64,000 bases of DNA from Nansenia antarctica (GCA_963989245.1 OZ022344.1:60937742-61001741), one strand, 5' to 3'. Positions 20,572 to 33,602 are shown, counted from the stretch's first letter. Translations and numbers: made by a program. The notes: generated by a model not told the origin, from the letters alone.

Positions 20572-21664
20572 TTCCCCTGACTTTTACCTGAGACAAAGGA
20601 GTATTTCAGATATCCGAATACGATAGGTCAAGAAGTATGAACCCAGTCTAATGCTGTTTAATGAATGTCTAGAGAGAAACACAACCTGAAGTAAGAGGAA
20701 TAACCTGACAGAAGGAGAGGTGAAACACGGTCTCAACGCGCCTGCCCCTTGGCTCCGCCACTGGATGGTATTAAAGAATAACACCGTCTATAAACAATGT
20801 CTGTCAGTGCAGGATAAGACCATCGATCCCCATCAACTCCGGGCCATGTATCCTGTATTCTATTCATTCCAAATTATATTCGTCTGTTGCTTGACGGAAC
20901 AGAGAACATCTTATGGAATCGTCTCAACGAATACAAACACTTTCCACTCACACGTCCAGTTCCGCCATGATCACGTCTAATGATTTATAGCTCTGACGAT
21001 GGATGTAAAGAAGGGCCTTTTTGTCCTGTAAAAGAACATGTATTACACTTGATGGGCCATGTTTACTAGATATGTATTAAAGATATATTTATGAGAGTAG
21101 GGACAATGGGCAGAGCCCCCCCCCCTGAGGACGGCCTCCTGGCCCTGTCTAATGAGAGGACTGTGTCAGCGTAAGGATATCGATGGTGGTCAAACAAGTT
21201 GGCCTGCGGCTGTTACAGTCAGAGGGCTTTGGAAACGTGGTTGTAAGGCAGAACGCTGCACAGCTGAGAGAGCAGAGGCATTCTGGGAACAGGCCTGGCT
21301 GTGAGTTTGTGTGTGGTTAAGCTCTTGAGGAAACCTAATCGGTCTTTACTTCAACTCTCAGATTATTAAATATTAAATGGGAATCAGGGGGGCTTTAACC
21401 GACCGAGGCCCAAATCACAGATTGAGGGAAAGTTGTAGAAAAATCGAAAAAAAATAACTTAAATCTGTTATTGATTGGTGTATTTCACACCACTCACAAC
21501 ACATGACAAACATGCTCATGACAAACACAAACATGTTCACCCTCCCTCTAGTGTTCTTGTTTACCAAAAGAGTGAATAATGACCATAAATACATTATGCT
21601 GAACTGTTATTGTAGTTATTGTATTGTGCCAAGCCTCCCTTACTGGAAGGCCAACCATGAGTTT
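20572..21664. other. unique sequence with one possible hAT terminus
   Basis: On the minus strand from 20764, CAGTGGCGGAGCCAAGGGGC is a typical hAT terminal sequence. I found no matching opposite end, so it is either a solo end or coincidence. The rest shows no feature. Confidence 0.4.
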
Positions 21665-21665
21665 G

Positions 21666-21740
<75 letters not shown>
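21666..21740. repeat. (GT)n microsatellite
   Basis: About 36 perfect GT units. Confidence 0.97.
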
Positions 21741-21742
<2 letters not shown>

Positions 21743-23888
21743 CATGCGTGCAGACAAAGGGGCTGGGTAGAAAGCAAATACTTATAACTTGCATAATATT
21801 AGTGCGTATGTGTGAACACTAATGAGTGTTTTCTAATCTAAAGTGTTCGATCATCGAAAAACACAACGTCTTATTCAGTTCAAACCGGCCCCCCAAACCC
21901 CAGCCAAATAATCGGAGGAAAAATACAACCAATAAGTATACAGTATATATATACTGTATATATTTTAAATGGCATCATCCCAAAAATGCCAAATAAAATC
22001 TGCAAAAATAACTATTGTGTTTTGTTATTCTTCATGATACAAGATGATGAGTAACCTTAATCACCAGTTCCCCGGATGTGATTGGAGAGTTGCTGACACC
22101 ACACGTAATTGGCCAGCTCCTCGTAAAGAATAACATCATAATAAGAAAAACAATTATAAACACCTAATACTGTACATGCAAGACCTTATAACGGCCAAAT
22201 GACATACTTATTACTGGAATAAGATACTGTACAAATGAGTGCCTAATAGAATAGAATACACACAAGTGGGTAAACGTTCAACCTACTCTTTGGGGTTGTA
22301 ACTGTATTTAATTATTTGAGGAAGGGAAAGAAGGAAAAACGAGTCATTGACAGTAGACATTTTTTGTTTATACTGGTAAGTATGTTTTTTGGTAAAAAAA
22401 TAAATAATAATAATTTAAAAATAAATAAATAAATAAATAAAACAAAACAAAACAAAACAAAAGTAAGACACCTCAAACTGCAGATAATCATTAAACTCAA
22501 CATGTGTTATGTGTCCCCGCAGTGTGATTTCAGAGGTATCACTATTAAATATTGCTTGCAGGCAAGCTTGCTGGGTGTGCTTCAGGCAGTAATACAAATT
22601 AGAGTTTATACATGATGGGAGCCTGTCGACCACGAGGACATAAATATGTAATTAGAAAATGTGTTTTTAGTGTTGGAAAGTAATACATTATATTATTATT
22701 ATTATTGTATTATATGTACATTAACTGGCAACCAGGTGTTCACTTTGTGAAAAGACAGTCAAAAAGACCGACTCAAATCACTATTATCTACAATCACTCT
22801 CGAGCGTCTAGTGGATTTTCAAAGTTTTCATACTAACAGAAAAACTGCCCCGGGATTGTTTGGAAATGAGCATCCAATCTACAACTTGACTGGTAAATAA
22901 AACATAAATAGATGAATAACCTATCCTGAGGGATATACTTAAACGAAACACATTTGCTCTGTAAGCTCTTCTTACGAGAGGCTATACATTTTCGAAACGT
23001 GTTTATACTACCAACTAGTTACAGTTGGTGTGCAGTTGGTGTTTCAACTCCGCGTCGTCCACTTCTATTGTCAACAAACACATTCCCTAACACAGCGTGA
23101 ACAACTTCAGTCTCCAGGAAAGTTGAAAGAAGACAGAAGTCAGGTGATCCTTCTGACGCTTCTCCTTTTCTCCATCCCCGTTCCGTGATAACGGAATTGA
23201 AAGCGGATGATGCTGAGTATAACTCACCACCGGTAATTGCAGTCAGTCAGGCAGCAAATCCACTCAGTGAGCTTGTATACTTGTACCAATCTGGAGAGGC
23301 CTACTGCCTATGAATAAACTAATAAAATAAAAAAAGTGGCAGCACTTAAAAAGAGGCTTTTCAGAAAGCGGCTATGACTAATTGGCCCTTGAATGGCGAT
23401 ACGGCGCCGTGTAGACACGCTCTAACGGCAATAGGCAGTCGCATCGAGAGGCGTTGAGAGAGACTATTGCCGTTAGTTATTGCTCTGGCTGCTCTATCAC
23501 ACACTAGATGATGTTGTTGTTATTGTCATCATCGCTGGTCAATAAGAATAAAATACAGCACACAACAGTTATTTCTTATTTATTTTTCTTATTTCGTTTG
23601 GCTGGTGTTTTGGGAGACGATGCAAGGGAAATAACGTTTCATTTAATTTGATTTCAGACATTTTATTGGTTGTATATTTTCTCCTTCTTGCATTTGTGTG
23701 GTGTTTCGGGGGGCGTCTGTAAAAGGTTTGAGTCAGGACTGGTTGTTATTAATGTGGTGTCTATTGATCAGCCCGTGGGCGCTGTGTGGGAGGCGGCTAA
23801 ACCACCGCCTCTGGGCTCCCCTCTGGACCATATGTTATTCTGTTTGACCACATCATCGCCTCTGCTGCCTCCCAAGGTGTTGGGAAAA
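21741..23888. other. unique sequence; possible conserved non-coding stretch at 22470-22670
   Basis: Contains an AT palindrome at about 21938-21962, an A-rich (AAAT)n-(AAAAC)n stretch at 22394-22461, a short (ATT)n at 22691-22707 and a perfect 12-base inverted repeat at 23423-23434/23464-23475. The 22470-22670 interval looks like a constrained non-coding element. This is a weak impression from texture only. No exon is supported. Confidence 0.4.
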
Positions 23889-23936
23889 TTGTGTGTGTGT
23901 GGTTGTGTGTGAGTGAGAGAGAGAGAGAAAGAGAGA

Positions 23937-24019
<83 letters not shown>

Positions 24020-24022
24020 TGT

Positions 24023-24053
<31 letters not shown>

Positions 24054-24054
24054 C
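23889..24054. repeat. (GT)n-(GA)n compound microsatellite
   Basis: Alternating blocks of GT and GA, three of each, over 165 bases. Confidence 0.95.
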
Positions 24055-24960
24055 GTTCTGCTTGTTCTGCTTGTTCGTGCGAGTCGCACAACCGGTGAAT
24101 AATTTAAAGCACGTACACTGCAACTCCTCTGTGTGGTCAACTTGTGTGGCAATGAACCCGAGTTGGTTGAGTTCCAGCGGTATCAGCCTGCTGAAGTTTT
24201 CTGTTCTTTCTAAAAAAAAAAAATGTATCACCGACAACAACCAATAGGCATAAACAATGTGTACACTAACCCCTTTTACAGCAATCGTTGGCAGCTCTCA
24301 TACTGAAATACGGTGAAGTAAGTCCATCTCGGTCCCTCCTGAAAGTCAAGTTATGAAGCCTTCATAAAGTCTTTATAAGGCCTACACTAACAGTTCTCAC
24401 CATAGAGGCTTCACAAATAATTCACGAGCGTGTCATACCAGGGGTGACATGTAAATGATTGATAACGCAAGGCTTCCAATAAGCCTTCATACAGTAGTCT
24501 TCCCAGCGCGGGACCCAGCATTACCACCACTTCACATTACAACCACATCCCAAGTCGTGCTTCACACAATGAACCGCAACCCCACATCTCTCCTCTTAAT
24601 CTGGGGATCTAAACGGCAGAAAAACTTCCCAGTATTCAGTGTTTGTTACAGTACCTGGGTTAACCACTGCTTACACAGATGGCCCCAGACACTGTACCGT
24701 CCCTGGCCTCTAGCCGAAGGACTAATCATTAAACCGACATAGGGGAACTGTTTAACTCCCCCCCCCCCCAACCCTCAGCTCTTACCCTGAGTCTGTCACT
24801 CACCGGGCTGGGTGAGAGTCTACCTACCTGCATTATGCTGGTCACTGGAGACTGGCGGAGGGAGGCCTGCTGTGCCGGGAACCCTTTGGTGTTCTCCTGT
24901 TAGTGTCACGGGGAGATGAACTGTGTCAGCCGCAGCCAGCTCCAGTCCTCCCGGCTGTCA
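24055..24960. other. unique sequence, no gene seen
   Basis: A poly-A at 24211-24223 and a C run at 24758-24769. Open frames lack family resemblance. Confidence 0.5.
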
Positions 24961-25088
24961 CACACACACACACACACGTGCCTCTGAACTTCCTCCGCAG
25001 CCCTCCAGACTCGCCCCGGCGTCAATCCGCCCCGCGTCCCTCCCCGTCTGCCGCAGTCAAGTGCTGTCAGGGGTGGCTTTCCTGCCAC

Positions 25089-25090
<2 letters not shown>

Positions 25091-25138
<48 letters not shown>

Positions 25139-25240
25139 CTATACCGTATGTGTATAGGGGTGAAACACACGGAGACACATGCACACACATGCACAAACAC
25201 ACACACTCACACACTCACACACACGCACGCACGCACAGTC
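25091..25240. repeat. (GT)n and (AC)n microsatellites
   Basis: GT run at 25091-25136, then CA with GCAC breaks at about 25163-25236. A short CA run also lies at 24959-24977. Confidence 0.94.
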
Positions 25241-25439
25241 GCACACGTCGTCAGCTCAAGCTGCTGGGCTGGGGAAGGAGTGCAAGGCTCCCTGTGAACT
25301 CCTAAGTCCTACCGGCGATGGATGTCTGCCCGTCCCCCCACCCCCGTCCCGTCCCCCTCTGTCCCCCCCTAGCTTTGCAGGAGTCAGGAGACCTCCAGAA
25401 CCTGTCAGGGGAGCATCTCGTCCTGCTCTACCTCTCACT

Positions 25440-25545
25440 CCACTTCCCCTCTCTCTCTCTATCTCTCTCTCTCTCCAAACTGTGTCTGTCACTCTCTCTT
25501 TGTCTCCATCTCTTTCTCTCGGTCTCTCTCTCTCCCTGCCCCCCC
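25440..25545 (+). repeat. (CT)n-rich pyrimidine tract
   Basis: Imperfect CT with CTGT and CATC breaks. Confidence 0.88.
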
Positions 25546-25685
25546 AGTTCATTACTTGGGCAAACACTGACAGATGCTGAGTGCCCCCCGCCCCCCTTTC
25601 CCATAAGGAGTAGAAGGTATGACATGGGGTTGGGGTGGGGATTTACTGAGGGCCACACCACTTGCCTCTAGATAGTAGTGTCTAC

Positions 25686-25742
25686 GCACACACACACACG
25701 CACACACGCACACACGCACACACACACGCACGCACGCACACA
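25686..25742. repeat. (AC)n microsatellite with GCAC breaks
   Basis: About 56 bases. Confidence 0.94.
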
Positions 25743-26340
25743 GTATATGTGCCATATATGGCATGTACAATTTAATTACTTGTCAAATTCAGTATAGCCC
25801 AACTTTCTAACTTATTCACATTGTACCCCTCACCTTGGCAGGGTTGGGCGTTGCAACAAGTCACTTTTGTGAAACTATCCAGTCAAATGTTTCAAAACTC
25901 TACACCATTATAACTATCCAGTCACATTTCCAAAACTCTAAGCCATTATGCTGAACTATCCAGAATTCAATTATCCATTTCCATGTCAGTACTCATACTC
26001 ATACACTAGTATGACTGTAGTGCTGCTAAATCTGGTCAACGGTTTGTATTTTACATCGAAATGTGCTGTCTGATTATTTTCTAAATTGTATGTAATTTGA
26101 GGTATGTGGCTTAGGCAGATGGAATACATTAATAACAATGAGAGCAGAGGTGGGAGGCAGCTCTGTAAAACCGAAACTAAACACTGAATATAAAATGCAT
26201 TTTTAGAATGGCTATTTCGTTTGATTTGACTATGAAAACCAGTATGAAAAAAACTAAAACAGTATGTCATGTTTGGTTGGAAGGACAATGCTTTTCCTGC
26301 AAAACAGAAACAGAAAACAAAAGTCTAAAAGAGTTGGACC
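25743..26340. other. unique sequence with one short tandem duplication
   Basis: At 25876-25955 the phrases AACTATCCAGTCA and AAAACTCTA recur, a two-copy tandem of about 42 bases. Otherwise nothing is recognised. Confidence 0.5.
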
Positions 26341-26344
26341 ATAA

Positions 26345-26680
26345 ACCTCTCTTTCTCTGGCCTCTGTTATCCCTCGTTTCTTACCTGTCTCTCTGTCTCC
26401 TGTCTCACCCCTTCTTCCTTTCCTCCCTCTCTCTCTATCTCCTGTTTCACCCTTCTTCTACTCCCTCTTTTTCTGTCTCCTGCCTCACCTTTTTATCCTC
26501 TCCTCCCTCTATTTATGTCTCCTCTCTCACCCTTCTACCTCTCCTCCCTCTCTCTCTGTGGCCTCCTTCACCTCTCCCTCCCTTTTCCTATCTTCCATCT
26601 CAGTTTGGTCTCTTTCACCCATCTCGCACCATCCTTTCCTCTCATCCCTCTCTTCTCCCCACTCCGCAGAGTTTGGGGTT
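26345..26680 (+). repeat. degenerate pyrimidine minisatellite, about 40-60 bp unit
   Basis: Units of the form TCTCCTGTCTCACCCTTCT followed by CTCCCTCTCTC recur about six times with drift. The 223-codon Ser/Leu/Pro-rich frame at 26208-26879 runs through it and is not a credible gene. Confidence 0.85.
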
Positions 26681-27002
26681 GTCGTCCTGCTTTCACTCTC
26701 TCCTGTCAGCCTGCGTGACACTGGCAGACAGCTCTGGTGGCAAACTCCACCGGTTCTCAACCCACTCCGGTTTGAACCCCACAGCACCACTCTCCCTGGC
26801 ACCAGTGGAACCGACCGAGGATGACTTCAAATACTTGGAGCGTTTGCTTGAGCCTGTCTGGAGTGCCGAATCGGTGTGAGGTTTGCAACTTTGGGACTAT
26901 TCCATTGGTTCCATTGTGCCAGGTAAACTCAATCAAGCACTACAAGGTATTTCAAACACTATTTGAAGCAGGTCTGCAGTGGTGCAGCTCTGGACTGAAG
27001 TC

Positions 27003-27180
27003 CAACCAGATGTGAACACACACGCCCACGAGGTTCTGGACAACACAATATGACACTTCACCACACACCCCAACATCATCCAGACGCAGTACAGCACATC
27101 ACTACAGGTCACCACACACCACACACCCCAACACACCCCAACATCATCCAGACGCAGTACAACACATCACTACATTACAT
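27003..27180 (+). repeat. tandem repeat, CACACCCCAACATCATCCAG unit
   Basis: Two long copies of CCCCAACATCATCCAGACGC followed by AGTACARCACATCACTACA. A third partial copy, ATCATCCAGGCGCAGTACAA, lies at 27400-27430 beyond the SINE, so the SINE splits the array. Confidence 0.88.
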
Positions 27181-27397
27181 TTACATTTACATCACACACC
27201 CCAACATAATTTAATAATTATTTAATTTTGCAGACGCTTTTAATCCAAAGCGATTTACAATTACGAATTACAGGGACATTCCCCCTGGAGTAACTGAGGG
27301 CTACACTAGTAGTGGTGTGGTTTCAGGCGGGATTTGAACTCACAACCTTCCGATCTCAAGTCCAACTCACTATCCACTAGACCACCACTACCCTTAC
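27181..27397 (-). mobile_element. tRNA-derived SINE with salmonid-HpaI-like tail
   Basis: Read on the minus strand: A box-like TGGTCTAGTGGA at 27384-27373 and B box AGTTCAAATCC at 27340-27330, followed by a short body. The 3' tail has ATCGCTTTGGATTAAAAGCG then TCTGCAAAAT, the tail type shared by several fish SINEs and their partner LINEs, and ends in ATGTAAATGTAA repeats. Confidence 0.87.
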
Positions 27398-27437
27398 CAT
27401 CATCCAGGCGCAGTACAACAGATCACTACAAGTCACC

Positions 27438-27486
27438 ACACACACATGCACACACACTCACACACACACACACACACACATGCACA
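27438..27486. repeat. (AC)n microsatellite
   Basis: AC with ATGC and CTCAC breaks. Confidence 0.93.
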
Positions 27487-28435
27487 CACCGTCCATGTTG
27501 GACAGAGGAGGGGGTCAACCACAAGCAGAAGTTGAATCTCAGGATTCGTGTGAAGGAAAACTCCAAAGTTTGGTAACTTCTTCTCATCTCTCGAGTAGTT
27601 TCATGGGAGCAGTGCGAGCCTACTGCCTGGAGTACAGTTATATTGCTTCATGCATGATGTCCACTACACTGTCTCTACACATTCATAAATTCAACATCAA
27701 AACGCTACTTAATTTAATCTCGGCCTATTGATTGCTTCGTGACCCGAGACGGTTTTTGAACAGTTTGAACATGTTGTGTATCGATTCGACTTGAATCATA
27801 GAGGACTTTGCCAAAGACTGTTGCATCGGAAAAACACCTCAGGTCTAATTGATACAAACAGTTCGGTGGTACCCAGTCCCTCGGCCCTTTGTAATCTGTC
27901 TACTCGATTGTTTGATCCTATCCTATTTTACAACTTGGGACCCCAAACATTTGAAATGTGAATCTAAAATAGACCTGGCCAAGATGCGAGGAACCAGGAG
28001 CAGCGATTTAAAGGTGTGTGTCCGTCGGGGACGGTGTGAAAGTGAGGGGAGATAAAACAAACAGATGAAACAAGCTCTCGAGGGGCTAGTGTGTGATCCT
28101 CTCTCCCTGTGGAAGAGAATGTGATGGTGAAGACTTGGGCCGAATGAAGGAATAAATAAATATATAAAATGTATAAATAAATAAAAGGAGGGCCAAATCA
28201 ATGTTTACAGAGACCATGCAGCTCCACTTTATGGCAGGTTAGTGGTAATCCAATAAGGCAGCGAAAAGGAATGTTGGTGTCCTGTCCCCTGGAGACGGCA
28301 GAGCATCAAGCTGGAGCAAGAACCCCGCTCTGCCAGGCCAGATATTAGGCTGATGAATAGAAAGCAAAACACGATGCGTTGCGCCGATATGAGATCAGTC
28401 TATGGACAGTGTTATGACCTGGAAGGGCTATATTT
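27487..28435. other. unique sequence, no gene seen
   Basis: Only a short (AAAT)n-like stretch near 28149-28190. Confidence 0.5.
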
Positions 28436-28500
28436 GCATTTGACATTTTAGACATTTAGACATCAGACGCCTTTATCCAAAGTGACTTACAACAAATGCA
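28436..28500 (-). mobile_element. SINE 3' tail fragment
   Basis: On the minus strand: GTAAGTCACTTTGGATAAAG then GCGTCTGATG and TAAATGTCTAAAATGTC. It is the same tail type as the SINE at 27181-27397, but here the tRNA-like head is absent. Confidence 0.78.
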
Positions 28501-29961
28501 TTTGGCTACGTAAGTGAATCATCTATCCGTCAGTCATAGCAAGAAAAAGTAATCTATGCTAGGGCCAGGGGCCATTTGTAGTCGTAATGCTAGAAGCTGG
28601 AAGAATTTGGATTTTTAAAATGATATATACGTATATGTATAATTTATTTACAGTAGAGAAACTGTACAGGGGTAGCGGGGATGAAGAAGCCTTAGGAGGG
28701 ACAGTTGTGGTGTAGCCTGGAGAGATGGGTCTATATAGACAGTGTATTCAGGTCAGTGGGATGTTATTAATTGTGGAATTGTTATGGGTGGTGTTCTGCA
28801 AAATTAAACAGTTGGGGAAAAACATTTATTTTTATTATAGAATCTTTTTTTTGTGTGAAATCATCCCATTCCGAAAATACTCCTGTGCCATGTCGTTGCC
28901 TCCCTGGTTAGGGCATAGTGTTTATTTACTGCTTTCGTAAAAGTGTGAAGAATTTACTATTCATCCTATTTTTGCCTTATATTTCCGAATGGACTTAATA
29001 AACTGACATGGACATGTCACTCTCCCAGCTCTCCCCTGCTGGATGATAAGGCCGAGGAGAAATACAGTCCCTGCTTTATATGGCTAATTATATCTCCTCA
29101 CCCACAAACTGAATACATTTTAGGGTTCGCTGGCAAGACGGAATACTATTTGCATGGCTTTATGCAGGTGCACTCTCTGAATTGTCAAAGGCCGCTTTTT
29201 TTTTGTTATTGACAATTGTTATTTACATTCCGTTGTTGATATTCTGGCTGCCACTGCCTGCCGCTGTGGAGGCCCTGTTGTGGTTTACATAATCCCTCCC
29301 AGCCAGCTAGGTATCCAATTAGGGCGCCACCGCATGCAAATGCCTACCATTCTATTTAAATCACCTTCATCATCGAATCATCTAAGGCTTTACTATCAAT
29401 GATGTCCTATATACGTTAAGAATATTTTAAGAAGTCAAATTATGATATGACTATAATAAAAACAAAAAGAAGTCTGAATAATTTTTCTCTCAAGCTATGC
29501 CAGTAAATAAAAAATAAAAACAGTATAGTGTTATCTACTGTATAGTATGTACCAACAGAGAGATGTGCACCCAGTTTAAAACACAAGAAAAAACAGAAAG
29601 TAAAACAAACTAAAGAAAAACAATGTTGGCCTCATCCCGGCTGGGGAATTTTACCCACTAGATGAACAATTCTAAGCTGATTTGGCAGACGTATTACGCC
29701 TAATGATTGAAAAGACAAATGGACGTGGAGACTATTCAATTTAAAGTCTAGATTATTCCCATAATGCAATTTAGCCTGAAAAAAAAGAGCAAAACTAAGC
29801 AAAACAAAGCAGAGATAATTATAATAAATGAATGAATGACCGCTTCATCCGGGGCTCATTATTGCACTAGTGCGCAGATATTAGACTTCCTGGAAACGCT
29901 CTAATCTATTCTGCAACACAAACATAACCAGAGCAATATTTTACCCCTATAGAGTTCTGTA

Positions 29962-29962
<1 letters not shown>
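28501..29962. other. unique sequence; possible conserved non-coding stretch at 29000-29400
   Basis: AT-rich. The 29000-29400 part has several homeodomain/POU-like words (GCTAATTATA, ATGCAAATG, CCAATTAG) and balanced composition, which is suggestive but not proof of a regulatory element. No coding signature. Confidence 0.35.

Positions 29963-30030
<68 letters not shown>
29963..30030. repeat. (GT)n microsatellite
   Basis: About 33 perfect GT units. Confidence 0.97.
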
Positions 30031-30031
<1 letters not shown>

Positions 30032-31019
30032 TGAGTGCATGTGAATAAGCACGCTCGAGTGTGCGTGCATGCGCCTTTGAACGTGTGCGTGTACGATAAC
30101 ACACTGGCTGAGAGAATTTCCTCCGTTCATTATTTCACAGAAAATGATCTAAACGCTGAGATCACACTCATAAAGTTTCCGACTTTTGTTTTTAATGGTG
30201 TATGGAAATTTGCCTCAAGGAACATTTTCTTTCTCATTACAATGCCTTACGGGTGATTGAGCATGTAAGCTCCCCATGTCACCCATTACCTAATATCTCC
30301 CTATCAGGAATCAGTGTTGACTCTCTGATACCATGTCTCATCTTGGACTGAAATATGACATGAATCCAACTTCATTAGGGTCAAAGCACACCACCGTGCT
30401 CACTCCATTGGGAAGTTACTATTGCCATGATAAACATGAATATAAATTGATACCAGTCATAGACAAGCGCTGACTTCTACAATTTCTGGAATTTCAATGG
30501 CAAAACTATGTTATGGTGAATAGAGGTTGAAATCGATCAGCGATCACAGAGTAAAGTAAACAAAATCATTATAGTTTGAAAAGAAAAAATCCATCTCAAC
30601 TGCCTAAATTGCTTCAATTGCAGTATACCAGTGGAGACCAGTCCACTGAGGGAGAGAGGACGATGATTCTCTCTTGAATTGTTAGGAAATGAAATAAAAT
30701 AAAATACAAATAAAAAACATTCCCACAAACAAAACATTGCATGTGCTGAGATAGAAGAGACCAACCTGACTCACAAAAGAATGTGTCTTATGCTAGGTAG
30801 CTGGCGGTAGGCCTAGTTAGAGGTAGGCCTAGGTAGAGGTAGGCCTAGTTAGAACAGTTTCTCATTAGGTGGATTTGTCTGTGTCACATGTGGTTAAAGC
30901 AGACCTGGTTGGTTGTTGAAAGACAGTGATTCTGATTGGATCATCACTAGTCATCTGTCCGCTCTTGGCTTTCCTCTTGTTCCTCTTGTAAGCGGCAGGT
31001 CTTCAACGTAAGCTTTTGG
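30031..31019. other. unique sequence, no gene seen
   Basis: A three-copy GGTAGGCCTAGTTAGA-like tandem at 30804-30852 is the only structure. Confidence 0.5.
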
Positions 31020-31175
31020 TTTGCTGATGATATATTTATTATGATATTATATATATACAGTATATATATTCTTTGTTATTTTTTTCTTCAATATGTTTTA
31101 TGATGTTATATGTATTTTTATATTGTATATTATGATATGTATGTTTTACGATTAGATAGTTATTATTATATTGTA

Positions 31176-31208
<33 letters not shown>

Positions 31209-31249
31209 CATTATTCTATATATATGTTTTATGATTATATATGTATTAG

Positions 31250-31293
<44 letters not shown>

Positions 31294-31452
31294 GTATGTA
31301 TATGTTTTGTGATTATATATTTATTAGTATTATATATATGTATAGGTTTTATGATGATATATGTATATTAGTATTATATATGTATATGTTTTGTGATGAT
31401 ATATGTATTAGTATTATATGTATATGTTTTATGATGATATATGTATTATTAC
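31020..31452 (+). repeat. AT-rich minisatellite with (TTA)n and (TA)n
   Basis: Five copies of a unit of about 38-44 bases, starting ATGTTTTRTGATKATATATG, lie at about 31226, 31302, 31346, 31387 and 31427. They include a pure (ATT)n at 31181-31208 and a (TA)n at 31252-31291. The 146-codon Tyr/Ile frame is compositional. Confidence 0.9.
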
Positions 31453-32715
31453 ATTGCCACTGCGGCCCCCCGGTGCACCAGCCTGCCATTTCCCTGATTG
31501 TAAACATTGATTGGAATTGTAGGTTACACGTGTTCGTCTCTCATCGTTAACATGGTGACAACTGTATGTGCTGCGTCGTGGTTATTGTAGCGGTGTCGAC
31601 AGCTGACAGCACTGAAGTACCCAGGAGAAGAGAAAAGCTGAGGGGAGAGAAGAGCGTGTGGATGAGATAAGGAATTATACAACAAGCAATGTGACGATGC
31701 TGCATGTAGCTGCTACTGTATGAAAGGGAACTGTGTGTGTGTGTGTGTGGGGGGGGGGGTGACCAGAACAACTAGATTCTATGAAACGTACTGAATGTCT
31801 CACTGTCAACTTGATAATTCCAATCTCTCTCTCCTCCTGTCCATCTGCCTTCTACACTTTCATGTATAGGCTAGGTTGTACTGACCTCACAGCGGGCGCA
31901 GAGTGGGCTAGTCCAGGTATCATGTCTGGTCTGGGTGGGAAGTAGCCCAAACCTATCAATGTGCCATTGAACTGGTTGAATGGCTTATGGACGCAGTCAT
32001 CCAATACGCGGTAATAGAACAAAACTGAACTCATTAAAAAATTAAAATGAAAATTGTCTGCCCTAATCTTGAAAAGCACCAGCCGCCACTGCTGTATATA
32101 CATACCTCTGATATAATGCACCACATAGCCATCTGAAAGAAGGAAATTAGAGACATTCTCCCTGGAATGTCAATTAGCAATATGAGACGTGTCACCAGGG
32201 ACAACAGCCCATCCCTTAACACCTCAAAGGATGCTAAAGAATAAAGGATGCCAAAAAATAATATGAGGGATATTTTTTTATGTTGTGTGTGGAAAAAATA
32301 AATAAATAAACTTGCTTATATTTCAAGGCTAGCAGTAATGCTTGTCTACCATCAGGCTATTCTTAGCATCTGTGTTGCGTTCAGAAATCCCATTTCAGCC
32401 GAACATCTCCACAGCGAGACAGGACGCACCAAACAAATTGGTCATTGAGGAATACAGTACACAGTGCAGTAATTATCACTTCTGCTGTTTATATGTAAAC
32501 TGATAGGTGAAATAAATGAACGTGTTGCCCCGGTGGGGGGTTACACTGACGTACAGCACACTATTATGTAGTAGAACTCAAGTAGAACTCACACTTGGTC
32601 ACACGGGTGTGACGTTCAACAGAGGCCGATGAGCTAAGTGAATAATCCTGGGTAATAAGAGGTCATTATACTGTGTTTCACTGGAACTTGCCCTGTGCCA
32701 AGTTTAATATGGACA
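31453..32715. other. unique sequence with a short GT-poly-G
   Basis: GT run with G10 at 31732-31759. Nothing else is recognised. Confidence 0.5.
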
Positions 32716-32716
32716 T

Positions 32717-32753
32717 CATTCATTCATTCATTCATTCATTCATTCATTCATTC
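32717..32753 (+). repeat. (ATTC)n microsatellite
   Basis: Nine perfect CATT units. Confidence 0.96.
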
Positions 32754-32966
32754 CCCATGGCATCTTTACGACGTTGGCTTTTTTCTCCACGTTTGTTTTC
32801 AAACTGACTAAAAAGAACAATACATGCCACATCTGTGGTGTAGCAAGCAGTCGCTCCTCAGCCACAAACACGGGGGTCGAGTTAATTCATCACAACACCG
32901 GGTTTCCTCTTGCTGTGGCCTCTCTGGCTCCCTTTGTTTGGCTCAGACAGATCTTAGCATTCCCAC

Positions 32967-32971
32967 ACTCA

Positions 32972-33022
<51 letters not shown>
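32967..33022. repeat. (AC)n microsatellite
   Basis: About 50 bases. Confidence 0.96.
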
Positions 33023-33023
<1 letters not shown>

Positions 33024-33600
33024 GCACACATGGCAGGGTAAGCCATCATGGGCAGCAGCAGATCGCTTTGGGTCACTTTGCCGGGGTCTTATTAGCGTTT
33101 GACCCCCCTAGGGGGACAGCCGCACGGCCCGGAGTGATTACGTACGGGTGACAGCCATCAGGAGAGAGGCCAAAACAGATAAGTAATTCAGTTTTCCCTA
33201 GGCTGCTGCTGAAAAGGCTCTGGCTTATTCATCTTCCTGCCATAACCAGGCTGCTGGCAGGGTACTGGACCAGCCACTGAGCTCTAATGGTATCTGTAGT
33301 CGACATTGTTTTATTGTGGCGCGACACGCGCATACACTCACTCACACACACAGAACACAACACAAGCATACAGTATGGGATCCCAGCTTACACGGTCCTG
33401 TGCTGCACATACAGTTCCTGTTTGGATTCCGGGGAGTTCGCTTTCCTGACCTGATGGGATCTTGACCCGGTTGCATAACCCCCCCCGTCCTTTTCAGAAT
33501 GAACATGTTCTGAATATAGTCAGGAGTTGCATTTACTTTTCTGTCTGTCTGTCTGTCTGTTTGTTTTGTCAACGTGGCGTATTCACCAGAATTGGTCCGA
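33023..33600. other. unique sequence with a short (CTGT)n
   Basis: (CTGT)5 at 33541-33560. The rest is GC-balanced and featureless to me. Confidence 0.5.
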
Positions 33601-33602
33601 CC

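Noticed and set aside
22415..22633. 72-codon minus frame as a conserved exon
   Set aside because: The translated middle looks plausible as protein text, but it continues into an A-rich repeat and has no recognisable domain. A non-coding element is as likely.
26208..26879. 223-codon plus-strand frame as a gene
   Set aside because: Most of it is Ser/Leu/Pro translation of a degenerate pyrimidine repeat. No domain, no conserved motif, no splice context.
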